The notes below the pieces were generated by a model that was not told where the DNA came from, searched no databases, and worked only from the letters and a program-made list of their open reading frames with translations. Shown piece after piece: positions 13,287 to 26,241 of a DNA stretch of 64,000 nt (its first letter is position 1; the number at the start of each line of letters is the position of its first letter). This DNA is from Rhynchonema sp. JSB1_4 (lineage: Eukaryota > Nematoda > Chromadorea > Monhysterida > Xyalidae), in assembly GCA_030248065.1 (NCBI GenBank), contig JASAMV010003322.1:1-64000 (forward strand). Direction: 5' to 3'. A program made the translations under genes and the position numbers.

Positions 13287-15125
13287 AGTAAACAACTCAT
13301 AAATTTGGTCCAGGAATGTCATTGTTAAGTCACATTGAAGCGAATCAATGCGTTGGTTTGCAGCCAATACATGCCCACAGTGCAAGTCATTTCAAGCAAT
13401 GAAACAACATGTGTTTAGACTTCACACATCGTTCCTTCATATTTTCAGTGAATCTTTCAGATTTTTCTTAACATACACTATGATTAGTGCTTTGCTTCCA
13501 GGCATGTTGCGACATATTGCTACCATTTGATCAATCAGCCTAAACTAATGCCTGCACGCGAGCGCGTGTATACTAGTTTAGGAGGCAAATTTAGCCTAAA
13601 GTCAAATAGCGCACACGCGAAGTTCATTGAAATTCAAGTGTACACGCACAGACATGCGTGTACGGTAAACAACACCGCACACAACATGTGGTATGATGAA
13701 GTTTTCACACACAGTACCTACTGTATATGTGCTCTCAATTTGTAGTTCAAAAACGTTCCCGCGCACGCTGTCTTCGCTCGCATTGTGCACGCATCACTGG
13801 GCAATCTTGCTCCCTCGCTCGCTCGCTTGCCCGCGACGGCAAGCAACTTTTTCTAAACGCAATAACCACTTTTGCGTGCGCTCGAATGGAAGGACATTAG
13901 CGACACGTCGAAAACTGGAGCGGCAAGCTGAATTTTGATATTTGGGTCAAACAGTGTCGTGTCCCCCGGTTGAGTGTTTACTTTGGTGTGCATCAACACT
14001 TAAGACCATCGGCGAAACTTTGCTGCTACCGTAGTCGTACTGGTTTAAGTAGTTGATGCAAGTACGCTGATGTCAAGCAGTTAAATAAATGAGTAACATT
14101 AACATATACTGCTCTACCCGGAACGTGCGGGTCATTATATCGAATGCACGCAATCGCAAATTATAAATGCAAGTTTTTTCTCTTCGTTGTCTGGTTGATT
14201 AATTTTTTCCGACCACATAATCGCGCTAACCTGCTCTTAATTTCTGCTGCTCCAAATGCATTCGTTAACGAGCAGTAATACGGTGGAATGTGCTGGGATG
14301 GCTCGAGTTTATTATGCCTCAAACATGAACGAATTACAAGAACATTCACTTTTCGTTGCGCGCATATAACAAATTTGAAACACATTTTAATTTCGGGGTC
14401 GTCAAATGCATGTTTGCTTTCTTGCGCATGGACCACCTGGCCTGCCATTTCGACATACATAAACGGCGGTGGGGGCAATTTCAGGAAATGAATTTGGGAG
14501 GGTGAGCATCTGGATGTAAAGGTGCAATTTTGACGAATAACGAAAGCTCAAAAGAAGCAGAAAATGAAAAAATAATCGTGTGGCTTTGGCTCCTCACAAC
14601 GACACTAGACATCAGTCTCTCATTCATCTAAATCGCAACAACCGCAAGCCAGTCACATCACAGCCGCCCAAGCCGCCGCCACATTTGCTTGAATTTCTGA
14701 CGTACATAAATATGATTTCACCAATCACTCATCACTCACGATCACACACTTTGATAAACGATAACGCTTGGCACTTCAAGGCTTCAAATCCCAAAAAGCC
14801 TCGGGATCGGTATCGGGACTAGAGTTCGGGACCGGGATCTGGATTAATTTTGAAATTTTCGGGATCCGAATTCAAAAAACCCATCGGGATACCGAGGCAT
14901 GGTCGACGCTGTCGACCTAGTCGCTGCAAACAGCACGCACACTTGAATTGCGGCCTTTGTACATATGACAAAACCGAAAAGAAACGTGCGCGACGCGCGC
15001 GCCATTTCCTCTGTGTAGAAACCACAAATCTAGCCGACCGCCCTATGCTTATATGTATGCACAACGCCTGGCCAGCGCGCCAGCGTTGCAAAGTGGCCAC
15101 ATAATTCGTCACAACTGTAGGATCG

Positions 15126-15243
15126 TGCTCATGTCAGTCTGTCGATGTCGTCTGTTTTTTTCCTATGCTACAGTGGTGAAATCGTTAACTACTGAGAACT
15201 ACAGGCTGACGAAACAGACTGACAAAACGGACTGACATGAGCA
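15126..15243. mobile_element. short inverted-repeat element (118 bp)
   Basis: TGCTCATGTCAGTC at 15126 is mirrored by GACTGACATGAGCA ending at 15243. The arms extend imperfectly inward through CTGTTT / AAACAG. The interior is non-coding. Confidence 0.55.
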
Positions 15244-16133
15244 TCATTGAAAATTTATACTGTTAGTGGAAACATTTTCGCTTATCAGGCTTCGTGTTTC
15301 GGGTTTCGGTTTTTTTCAAAACCCGAAACTGAAACATATGGACAGAAAAAAATGTATTTTGGGTTTCGGGTTTCGGGTCTATCTGGCTGAGCCCTAACGA
15401 GGGCGTAATGCTTGGCTGATGAATTGTTTGTGTGTCACCATTTGTGTCTGGGGTCTGTGGATATCCACTCGAAATTGTGATGAAAACTTGTGAACTTGTG
15501 CATGTCTCACAGGGTTACATACCAGCCTGGCTTCGCCACACGAATCCTAGGACAGCGCGTGCAGGAACACATCAGCTATAGAACCACCAAGTGAAGCAAC
15601 AACGGGCCAGGGACGACATTCCGTGCACACAACAATTCACCAGTGCAACAAACACAAAGTGTTCTCGACCCACTGCGCAGCACAGAGAGACAAACTGATG
15701 GTTACGGCACCTGCCTTCATTTCGTATTCGTCACCCACACCCATACATCAGCCGTGTTGTGCCGTGATAGAATTCGGAGGTCCTGGCAATCGACTACTCC
15801 GCGGGTTGAAACATCGACCCCCACTTTACTTTGACTGACGAGTTACTCACGAATACATGAAGGACCATACTCACGCGCGCAAGCAATAAACTGCACCTCG
15901 CTTACTTTATCACGTCGTTCATTCGTCATGAAGCAAAGTGAAATATGTAGTTGTGTCTATTATAGTTTTATACAATCCACAAAACCTAAAAATTCAAAAA
16001 AAAATCAGCGAAATTCATAGATATCTTGCACACGAGATCTTTTTTACGGACTTGTCACGGGTGATTTGCACGAGATTTCTAATTGTTAGAAAACTTGTGA
16101 AATTCAGAGACTTTTTTGTGAGTTCTGCACGGG

Positions 16134-16175
16134 TATTGGTCGCACAATGGCCATATAAGAATTCATCAAATCAAT
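16134..16175. mobile_element. solo arm of the 28971-29271 MITE family
   Basis: TATTGGTCGCACAATGGCCA followed by TATAAGAATTCATC matches the left arm of the foldback element at 28971-29271. No second arm is found nearby, so this is a truncated copy. Confidence 0.6.
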
Positions 16176-17205
16176 CCTGATTTTCAAGTTCTGTCACTCT
16201 TAACCACTGTGCTATTTGTGATTTTCACAAAACATTTTCAGCTAAAAATAATCTTGCAGATGAACCACGTTGCCGCAGGTGTGAAACATTCTCTTTACTA
16301 CATGCTGTGTGTGCGATCACGCAACGCAACGTCATTGCCCCGTCACTTTCCCTCTTTACGAATCAGGAAAAGAAATTGACCAATTCTTATAAAGTCATTG
16401 TGCTACCAATACATTGTCAAAACAAAACCAGGTTCCATCAACACAGCAACGCACTCTGTATGGGCAATCTTTTGCAGCACGGCACTCACAGCGACACGCT
16501 TGCGGGCTGTATTACTATCGTCAACCACTGAAACATCACCAAAATTTGCAATAGTCCAGAAAAGTACCTATACTTAATTAGAACCAAGACCGCATGTTTT
16601 TCAAAGAAAACTGCCACCGAAACATTACACTTGCTCAAACTTTACAGTTAGCTAGTACTGTTGCACGGGCTTTGTGGCGTAAAAAGAGCCATGAGCCGAC
16701 GGATTGCCTGTACTCGTTGTGACTGAAAAAAAACAAGATAGAGCAGCCCCCCGCGATGTACATAGTACATGGGTGTAGTACAGTACATACAGGTACATTA
16801 CAACCTTGAGTTTCACTACGACCAATATGTCCATTTCTTTATTGTCACACTTCCAATCCGTTGAGGGCGCATGACTAGAGCTTTGTATTTAAAGCGGACA
16901 GCAACCCGCACAGTTTCAGCCCTTGTCCTGTCCATGTTTGTGTTGCGAAAACAACTTCGACGCACTTTGGGCGGTGCGCGCTTCGCAGCCGTCCGGGTCG
17001 CGGGTGTTGACTTCAACCGGTTTCCGTGCATTACATACCGCAGCGAAACAACAGCTAACCATTTTTTGTGCACTGGCTGTGTATTACACGCACCTGCGTG
17101 CTGTGCATAGAGATGACTGTCGAGCTGACTGAGATTTCACGGTGAGTTTGTATCACTATTCACTATAAACATGTGTCTGGATTGATTATTTTGCGTTCCG
17201 AAGGG

Positions 17206-17590
17206 TTAAAGGGCCCGGGACACAACCGTAGGAACTTCCTACGGAATTTTAAGCTCCTTGGAGATTTGATATCTCTTGGTAGAGGGACGTTTCGTTCCAG
17301 AAAAAGTGATTTTTTTCACAACTTGGAACGATCGGTGCGGAAACCGCAAATGAGCTGGAGGTCAAGCAACACATGGACAGCATGACAACAGCTTCTGGAT
17401 AACTTATCATCACAACTTCAGCCGCTCAAACTATTGTTTCACTCGGTGCGAAACGTTCCAAAAATAGGCCATATTTTCCGAGGACACAAGTTTGTCCCTA
17501 AACGTTGAGAGCGCGCTTTGAGCTGCAGAAACAACTATGCAATGGTAAAATAGAGCATTGTCGAAAGTATCAGAAAATAAGGTTTTTAAA
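17206..17590 (+). repeat. dispersed repeat, copy 1 (inverted copy at 27810-28262)
   Basis: From TTAAAGGGCCCGGGACA to about GGTTTTTAAATTTTGAAAC, this segment aligns with the reverse complement of 27810-28262. It is diverged and has indels; copy 2 holds extra sequence near CGTAAGAAGCAGAGC. No intact open frame is shared, so it is probably an old non-autonomous transposon. Confidence 0.65.
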
Positions 17591-19640
17591 TTTTGAAACT
17601 CATGGCTAGCCCCGTGACAAGTCAAAAAATAGATTAAACTGCCACTAAGCTAGATGGTTGCATTCGTCGCTAGAATGGTGACACATAAAGGCCGCAGATT
17701 GTATCGAATTCAGAACAAAAAATCGAGAGAAACGTCTTATTCAACAACTTAGGTCCGATGACCCCAAGGTCTACAAATGTCTTGGAGCAGCCATACTAAT
17801 CTGAATACGATATTCAGCTATAAGAGCTTATTGTTAATAGCTATTGCAAACATAATAGCACCATACAATGTATCTCCGGAGTGGCTTTCGAACGATATAT
17901 GACAATGCTCGAAAAAATTATAACGGTTGACAGCACAGGGGAAAAATGTTTTTTTGACGATTTTGGAATGAACCGTCGCCTCATCGTGTGCGATTTCGGG
18001 ATTTTGCCAGTTTCTTATCGTATTTACAGTATTTATAGTTATTTCTTTATAGTAAGAGATGGTATGGGCATGTTATATATCGTTCGATAGCTACTCTTTA
18101 AAGGGGGACTCGTCGGTAAAAGTGCCCTTTTCACAATTTCAACTTATACCGGGGATGCGTGCGATCAGAACGCCACCAAGATAAAATTAATCGGATGAAA
18201 ATCAGCCGAGATCGAAGCGATTGAATCGGCCAAACCGGGAACAAAAATATGTAAGTTCGGACCAGCTGCATTTTTATTGCAAATTAGGCAAAAGCTCATG
18301 AATCGTTAGATTTTGAGCGAGCAGCTGATGTTTGAGAAAAGAAAACGAAACTTCGAGCTTGCTGTTTTCTGTAAACAGTGACGATTTCTTCCAAAAAAAT
18401 CATAAATCCTTCAAAAAGGCTTATTTCGCGATTCTGAGACCAGTTCTGGAACAGATCAATTTAGCCGCGTTGATTTATCCTTTGTAAAGGTGTACCGATC
18501 GATTCCATTGGTGTCCAGTCGCAGGTAGATACCGGTGGTGGACACCTTTGGTTTGCTTTCACAATGTGGCCATCCTTGTCTATACGTCAGTATAGCACGG
18601 AATTAGGCAACAGCAAAACAAAGAAGACATCCTGGCATTAGCCTATTGGCGACATATTCACAAGATAGCTTACGTATTCAATAGTGTTTGTGTGGGGAAA
18701 AAAAATTCGCAACGCAGAATGAAACATCAGCAGGTCAGATTATCGGAAATTTTGCTATACCTGTAGTGTTAAAATCGGGGGTGCTGGCGTGAGCGCGTGT
18801 GTTGGGCTTTTGCTAATTTTATTATTGCGATAATGTCGTATACCCGCCGGCACAAAACGCTGAAAAAATCAGCCCGATCGGTACAGCAGAAAGTGGTTTT
18901 CCAGACACCCGAGAAATCGTGATGTCCGCGTTCCCAAAAAATGCGTCATTTTAGTTTTTAGTTATCTCCTCCTAGGAAACTTAACGAAGTAAGGCAAGTT
19001 ATATATCAATCGACTCGGTTCGTTGTGGTACATCATTAGGTAGAGCCAGATTTTTGAAACATCGCTTCTATCGCGAGAAAACTCGCCACAAAGTTGCGTG
19101 AGAAAATGGCCGACATTTCCCGCGCAAAGGGGGCGGTGTCGGCTGCTGATTGGCTGTTGTTGGCGCGCGCGCGTGTGTGTTTCTTTACACGTGGTTTCTT
19201 TTTCTTTAGTTGGCCTTGTTTTGGGAGAAACAGCAGCGAGTTGATTGCAAGTTGAAACCTCGTTGAATTGAGTAAAAGCCCATTTAGCATGGAGGGGGAA
19301 CAGACGTCCCCCCCGTCCCCCACAGGAACTACACTGTTTTCAACTGATCGAGGGCGCAGCGTAAAGGCTGATAAAATGCTGTTTTCAGATTCACGCTGTC
19401 AACAATTCTGAATCTTGATTGATTAACACGCGAATAATAATAATAATTGTCGATCATGCCCAAAAAAAGCAAGGCGTTGGTCTGACGGACACCAAACAGA
19501 AACGTCGGAACAAACTGAACAAAAGTGGGACGACAAAGGCAATGGAGGGCAATCGCACGACTGGAATGGTGGTCGACAACAGGGACGAAACAACTCGAAA
19601 AAATGGAGTGAATGGAACGGTTGGTTATTGTTTGGCATTT
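17591..19640. other. gene-free stretch
   Basis: Only short open frames. No domain, RNA gene or clear repeat pair was recognised within it. Confidence 0.4.
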
Positions 19641-19649
19641 GAATAAGAG

Positions 19650-21715
19650 GTCGCAATCGGCCCGGCCAGGCCCGAACCCCCAAATCTCCGGCCCGGCCCG
19701 AATTTTTGGGTCAGATTTAGATTAGATTAGCCGCCCCCCCCCAGTACAGTAGCCGAAAAAATTCGGGCCGGCTCGAACCCCAAATCTCCGGCCCGGCCCG
19801 AATTTTTTGGTTGAGATTTAGATTAGATTATATTAGCCCCCCCCGCCCCCCCTCCCCCCAGGACAGTAGCCGAAAAAAATCGGGCCGGCTCGAACCCCAA
19901 ATCTCCGGCCCGGCCCGAATTTTTTGGTTGAGATTTAGATTAGATTATATTAGCCCCCCCCCCCCCCCCCCCCCCCCTCCCCCCAGGACAGTAGCCGAAA
20001 AAAATCGGGCCGGCCCGAACCCCCAAATCTCCGGCCCGGCCCGAATTTTTGGCTCAGATTTAGATTAGATCAGATTAGCCCCCCCCGCCCCGTACAGTAG
20101 CAGAGGTCGCAATCGGGCCGACCCGACTTCGGGCCGGGGTGGCCCGGCCCGAACCTCCAAATCTCAGGCAAAAGAAATCTCGAAATCAAAAATAGAACCC
20201 CCATTAATTGACCCCCCCATTACCGTATTGTCGGAAATAGAACCCCCCATTAATTGGCCCCCCCCCATTAATTGAACCCTAAATGGCTCGAAATCAAGAA
20301 TAGAACCCCCCATTAATTGACCCCCCATTAATAGAACCCCACCCCAACCTTCACCGTACCACAGATTAGTGGTATGGTAGGGCTGTGTTGTTGTGTCAAA
20401 CGTTGTTTAAGCTTGCGCACACAACAGAATAAAGCTTTTTAAGCATAATTGCCGCTGTTGAAGTTAGAAAATACCGAAAACAAGCCATTTTTATGGGCAT
20501 TATTAACAATGGTTTTTTTGTTGGGGGGCCAAATGAAAAATATAACCCCCCCAATAATTGACCCCCCATAAATTGAACCCCCCTCAAAATGACCCCAGTG
20601 AAAAAATAGACCCCCCGGGTTCTATTTCCGACAATACGGTACTGTACCACTAAAAATGTGGCGCGGCAATCTGCTTACTGTACTGGCCGAGCTAGGGGGG
20701 GGAATTTTGATGAAATGTGCTCTAAAACAGAGGTCGCAGTGTCGGGCCGGGCCGGGCCGGGGCAAGTAAGTGATCAGTATCAGAGGTCGCAATCGGGCCG
20801 GGTTTGGCCGGCCCGGCCCGGCTCGAGCCCCCAAATCTCCGGCTCGGCCCGGCCCGACCCGTACGCCCAAATCTCCGGCCCGGCCCGGCCCGAACCCCCA
20901 AATCTCCGGCCCGGCCCGGCTCGAATTTTTTGCTCGGGTTTTAACTCAATTTTTGTAGTAATTTTTTCGATTTTTGGATCTATTTTTTTGGTTGGAAATT
21001 CATTGTTTTCCATGAAAAAGTCGCCAGATAGACAATACCAATGGTGTGGCTGGGGGGTGGGGGGTCCCCTGCCCCCTAGGTGCAGTAGGTAGGTATCGTA
21101 TTGTCGGAAGTAGAACCCCCCATTAATTGACCCCCCATTAATTGAACCCCCTAAATGGCTCGAAATCAAAAATAGAACCCCCCAATTAATTGACCCCTCC
21201 CCCATTAATAGAACCGCACCCCAACCTTCACCGTACCACAGATTAGTGGTATGGTACGGCTGTGTTGTTGCGGCCGTCAGAAATCTTAGTATTTTTGACA
21301 AAAAATCCCTACATTTTCAGTAAAATAAGTCACCTCAGAAGCTTCGGGTCGGGGTGCCCGGCCCGGCCCGGCTCGACCCTCCAAATCTCTGGCCGCGCCC
21401 GGCCCGGCCCGAGCCAAAAGCCCAAAATCGCGGCTCGGCCCAGCCCAGCCTGGCCCGATCGGGTCAGTGAATTAATAGAGCCCCCCGGAATAGAGCCCCC
21501 CCCGTAATCGAGCCCCCCAAGAGCCCCCGAATGTGACCTCTGAAAAAGACCCATTTTTGCCTATGAAACCATAAATTCATGGTTATAAGGTACCGTAAAA
21601 ACTTAAATAGAGCCTCCCCCCGGAGTAGAGTCCGGGAGGGCTGGGCCCGGCCGGGTTTTGGCCAACTCGGGCCGGGCCGGAAATTTATTAGACCGGGCCG
21701 GGCGATTAAGTTTTA
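19650..21715. repeat. GC-rich satellite-like block (GGCCCGGCCCGA and ATTAATTGACCCCCC families)
   Basis: Two intermixed repeat types fill this block. One is built from CCAAATCTCCGGCCCGGCCC-type units followed by AATTTTTTGG and GATTTAGATTAGATTA. It is in loose tandem at about 19,700-20,090, with period roughly 105-125 bp varying with C-run length, and recurs around 20,780-20,930 and 21,340-21,420. The other is built from TAGAACCCCCC and ATTAATTGACCCCCC; one unit of about 175 bp is present at 20224-20397 and again at 21097-21272, with a partial inverted copy at 20541-20645. No coding capacity is visible. Confidence 0.7.
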
Positions 21716-23900
21716 TGAGAGGCTTAGGCTATTGTAATGTCCATCGGCAAGCATAATGTCAGCGGTTTTTTTTGTTTCAGAATCGACGACAAGACGAAGA
21801 AAAAGTGCCGGCAAAAACAGAATAAAGCGACGACAAGCAAAAATGGCAAGGAACCAGAAGAACGGGTGAGACGAACGGAGAGATCAGGAACGGTTGGTTA
21901 ACGTTCGGCAATTTTATTGGTTTGTTTTAATTGAACGGAGGTGTCGGCTCGAGGTGGGTAGGGCCGGCCCGGGCCGCAAATTTGTGGAGCCGGGCTGGGT
22001 AGGTCTATACTTGCGGGCTGGAAAAAACCGTTTTTTTCGGAAACAACTGAAAAAAACGTTTTTTTTCCGAAGCCTGGAAAAATACGTTTTTATTTTTCCG
22101 AAAATTTTTCCAAGGGGCAACTTTTGAAAAAAAACGTTTTTTTTCCAAAAATTCTCGAGAAATTTTCCAAGGTCGCGAAACGTTGTTGTCAAAACAACTG
22201 TAAATCAGTGCCAAACAGTTCAAAATGAGCATTTATCAAGCTCCAAATGCATTTTAGTCTGTTTCAGACCATTACCAAAAATACGCAAGTATACGCAGTT
22301 CGACTGCGAGCTCTGCATAAATGTGCTGTTTTTTAATGAAAAAGTTGCGATTCAACCCGTAGGTGTTAATCGGGTCGGGCTGAGGTTTGTTCAAGAATGC
22401 TCGGTACTAAATTTTATATCAGATTTTGGGTCAGATTGTTTGTGGTGTCAGGCTCGGCCCGGCTCGAGGGGCCAAAACTCGGCCCGGCCCGCTTTTTGAT
22501 CAGCTTTGCTTCGTTATTTTTCGCGCATTTTTTGAAGCAATTTTGTTGGCAGGAAACCAGAGGTCACAATTGAGCTCCCCCGACCCACCTTTTGTATCGA
22601 CAAAATTTTGCATCGAGCATTCCTGGTCAAATACTGTTCCTTGAGGCCGATACAAGCGGTTGAACAAACGAGAGAATAGAAGAATATAGATATAGAATAG
22701 AGCGGTTGAACATTGCCGAATTCTTTAGACCTTTATTTGCTTGACGGTCAAGCTTTCCACAAAACAATGGCCACCAATACACTTAAGAATGCATAAAAAA
22801 CAACAGAATAGCCACCAATACACCAAGGAAGGCATCCCAAACAACAGCGTAGGACTATATAAACATAAGTAAAAGAACAATGCACACATTATTCTGTCGT
22901 TTCAAAAAGTGACTTACAACAATTACTGTATTCCTGTAAAAAATATAAATTAAAAACAGCTACATTAATTTATAATGTGTCAAAACATGTGTGGTCACAC
23001 TAATGCACATTATGTAAAAACATGTATGTACATTGTCACAGAACATTGTGAATACAGAGAAGATTCGATACAACGAACTTCGATATCACAAATTCCGCGC
23101 TATAACGAAAGGTTTCTTTGCTCCAAATGTCGTAATGTATTTTTTCGTTCTATGTTGATAAAATATAAATGTTGATAAAATAAAGAGCGGCTTATATTTA
23201 AAAATTTTGTGACCTTCAAGCAGCAGTTATTGACCAAAAATTGCTGATATAAATGCAAACACAAATTAGAGACATTGCAACGCAAAATAACACAGTGCCA
23301 GACTTGGAACAGAATCAGACAACAAGACAATACGAATAGTGTCAACGAAAAGGATCACATCGGAACATAAAACGGACATCCAGAATAGCTGCATCATGAA
23401 CACTTTGCCAAGTGGTGTAGTGCAGATTAACACTGCAACCTAAAAAATTGGAAGATTTTTTTGTCCGGTCCATGATAGGCATTCCGGGTCTGGGTTTATT
23501 CAAACCAGGAATGCCTTTTTGACCAAGAAAGTTTTATATTGTCGTTGGTATTCCGGATCTAAATTTCGAAAGAAGATTTAGAAGTGGCTGAAGTGAATGG
23601 GAAGAGTGGGTGGCAATTAAAGCACTTCGAGGTCTGCGTGGCAACGTGGTATCGCCTTGATCTGGGAGAATTCCATGTAGTTTTTGAACAAGAAGCAGCA
23701 GCTTTTTGACCAAGAGTGCTCGCTACAAAGCTTTATATTGACTTTGGTAAATATTTTGGATCTAATTGTCTAGCAACGATTTAGCAGTGGCTGAGGTGAA
23801 TGGGAAGGGTAGGTGACAATTAAGACACTTCGAGGGCATCGCGCAGCGATGCCCGAGGCGTGTGCGTGGCAATGTGGTTTTACCCTTGAACTGGGAGAAA
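21716..23900. other. gene-free stretch
   Basis: It contains diverged GGCCGGGCC motifs up to about 22,490 and A/T-rich AACGTTTTTTTT hairpin-like sequence at 22,020-22,180. Otherwise there are short open frames only. Confidence 0.4.
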
Positions 23901-24880
23901 CTAGGAAAAAAGAGCCTAAACAGGCTTACGGAATTATACAACAAACCTAGCCTAGACTTCTGCCGGTACAATGGGGAGAAACAAGTCTAACCGTATACTT
24001 ATGACGGTACAATGGGCAGAAACAAGGATTATCGAGCAACAGTTATGCGGTCCGACCACGTGATGTAGAAAAAATGGCGTTGCATAGTTCCGGCGCCCGC
24101 TCGGGGGAGGCGTAATTGCATAGTGCCGTGTTACATTGGGGTTAGTCGAAACTTCGTACAACAGCGCAGAACACTTGTGTGCACTTGCACTTACATTTGT
24201 GCTTGTCTGTTACCTAATGGAAAACTATGATATGAAAATGAAAAGAGGAAAATGTCAACAACCGTGTGTTCAACACAGCGCTAAGCCGTGTGTTATTTAA
24301 TAGCCAGGGATTTTGTGCTTTTCTTGTCTGGTCTGACAAGCCGCATCTTATTCATACGAACGAATTAGCTTGTCCAAAAAAAAACAAAAGCCAACTGATG
24401 ATTATTAGCGAGTTGAACAAATCCATTCCGTGAAGTTGCATAAGAATCGGGATAATAAGACCTAACATACATAGTAAATGTGATAATGGGTGCTGTTGTG
24501 GGATTGTGTGGCGGGTGAAATCATACAGCACTTGTTTCTCACACTGACTAATGATAAGAAGTAAAATGAAAGGTGTGTAATTGCGCTCGAAGATTGTGTT
24601 CTGTTACTGAAAAAAAATGCTACTGAACGAAATGATGAAAACGGAAATGGGCAAAAAACGGACGGGGTGCCGAACACCGAGCGGGCGCCGGAACTATGCA
24701 ACGCCATTTTTTCTACATCACGTGGTCGGACCGCATAACTGTTGCTCGATAATCCTTGTTTCTGCCCATTGTACCGTCATAAGTATACGGTTAGACTTGT
24801 TTCTCCCCATTGTACCGGCAGAAGTCTAGGCTAGGTTTGTTGTATAATTCCGTAAGCCTGTTTAGGCTCTTTTTTCCTAG
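23901..24880. mobile_element. 980-bp foldback element with perfect 204-bp inverted repeats
   Basis: Bases 23901-24104 and 24677-24880 are exact reverse complements, both ending in CTAG at the outer tips. The interior of about 570 bp has no meaningful open frame, so the element is non-autonomous. Within each arm, CGGTACAATGGGSAGAAACA occurs twice, about 50 bp apart. Identity of the arms implies recent insertion or gene conversion. No clear target duplication is seen outside the tips. Confidence 0.85.
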
Positions 24881-25118
24881 ACAAACCCCCCCAACCCCCT
24901 TGGTGCCATCAAATGTGCAATAGTCCTTAGCAGTAACGACTTATAGCCAAATACCTTATTCAGGCTGGCATGGCTGCAGCAGCCGGTCCGTTGAGTTTGA
25001 AGTCTTGAAACTCGTCTAGATTGTTGGACTGCGCGTTTATCTGACTTTCTCGTTTCCAATGCAAGGCAATACGTGGCTTATTTACATCACATTTCCGTCA
25101 ATGAATGCAACAACTACA

Positions 25119-25197
25119 GTACCGCCAATGCTATGTACGTACATAGACCTGTGTATGCCGGTGACCTGCCGGTCGCCTCATGCGAGATTTGCGCGCG
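25119..25197. repeat. left outer arm of an interrupted palindrome
   Basis: GCCAATGCTATGTAC, GGTCGCCTCATGCGAG and GCGCGC in this arm are mirrored at 27677-27765. The two arms would meet at a single TTAA if the two intervening elements were removed. Confidence 0.6.
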
Positions 25198-25201
25198 TTA
25201 A

Positions 25202-26237
25202 GTACCAGACCAGCAGCAACCCAGTGACCGGAGCTGGCCTCATGCGAAAATCAGCAAAATCGATCGATATTTGCGCGCGCGTGTGTGCTTTTGTGTGCGC
25301 TGGTGCAGTTTTGGCTGGTTGTGTGCATCGAAATAAAATGAATAGCTTGTTATCAGCCATATATTGTTGGATTTATGTGTTCAGATGAGCATGGACAAAA
25401 TACTGGAAGACATACTGCTTTTTCACCCGCAAGCAGAGTGTGCAAATATTATCAGAAGCACAAATACAAGCATTATGATACATACATAACCCACAAACAC
25501 GTTTTACAACATAACACGGAGCATCAGACAGGAAAGTCAGATCATCATCAAATTTTGACAAAATTAGCGTACCACAAAATAATCTATCCGAAAACCTCAC
25601 TCAATCAGAAGATTTTGACAAAATTAGCGTATCACGATCACGGGTCACATCAAATGTTGATGTTTCACATTCATTTGATTCCAAAGATTACCTGTCATAA
25701 TTGATGATACACACATGATTCACAGTTTCATTCCGTCCGTACATGCGTTGTGAAATTTTTCGGTCACGTGATTTCAAAGTTTACATACGCTTTGAATGCT
25801 TCCTTTTCGGTGTACATCACTTTCTGTCTGGTTTACATGACGTGTCTTTTTCTCTTTATCTTCGTAATTTAGCTCAACCAGGGTTCTGTGGACAAAGTCT
25901 CTTTATTATGCGCAATGCTTTCATCGTTTATTGACAGTTGATTTCTGTATTTTCCTTTCGATAAAGCAAGATACCGAGCGCTGTGAACACAACAAAATGA
26001 TCTTCGTGAATGAGGCTGGGTCAGACCGGTTACAAACATTAACAAAAAACACATGGGATCATCAATGCAAGTACCAACTTTATCAAAAAGCCAGCTTTTT
26101 ATTTTAATTCGATGCACAAAACCAGCCAAAACTGCACCAGCGCACACAAAAGCACACACGCGCGCGCAAATATCGATCGATTTTCTGATTTTCGCATGAG
26201 GCCAGCTCCGGTCACTGGGTTGCTGCTGGTCTGGTAC
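25202..26237. mobile_element. element 1 inserted at TTAA (inverted repeats of about 150 bp)
   Basis: The tips are GTACCAGACCAGCAGC at the left and GCTGCTGGTCTGGTAC at the right. Arms of about 150 bp (25202-25350 and 26091-26237) are near-identical inverted repeats. It is flanked by TTAA at 25198-25201 and 26238-26241. The interior contains a 20-bp direct duplication, ATTTTGACAAAATTAGCGTA, at about 25553 and 25612. No transposase is present. Confidence 0.7.
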
Positions 26238-26241
26238 TTAA

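Larger units (their letters stand above)
12775..14100. other. gene C 3' UTR and flank
   Basis: It contains the conserved 3' block (13014-13110) and a polyadenylation signal AATAAA at 13281-13286. Beyond that no gene is seen, only short open frames. Confidence 0.5.
14100..17205. other. gene-free repeat-rich stretch
   Basis: No coding region is supported. It contains repeats of the GGGATC/GGGACC type (14800-14900), an inverted-repeat element (15126-15243), a GGGTTTCGG-rich block (15295-15380) and a lone MITE arm (16134-16175). Palindromic GTACATAC-type motifs occur near 16750-16800. Confidence 0.45.
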
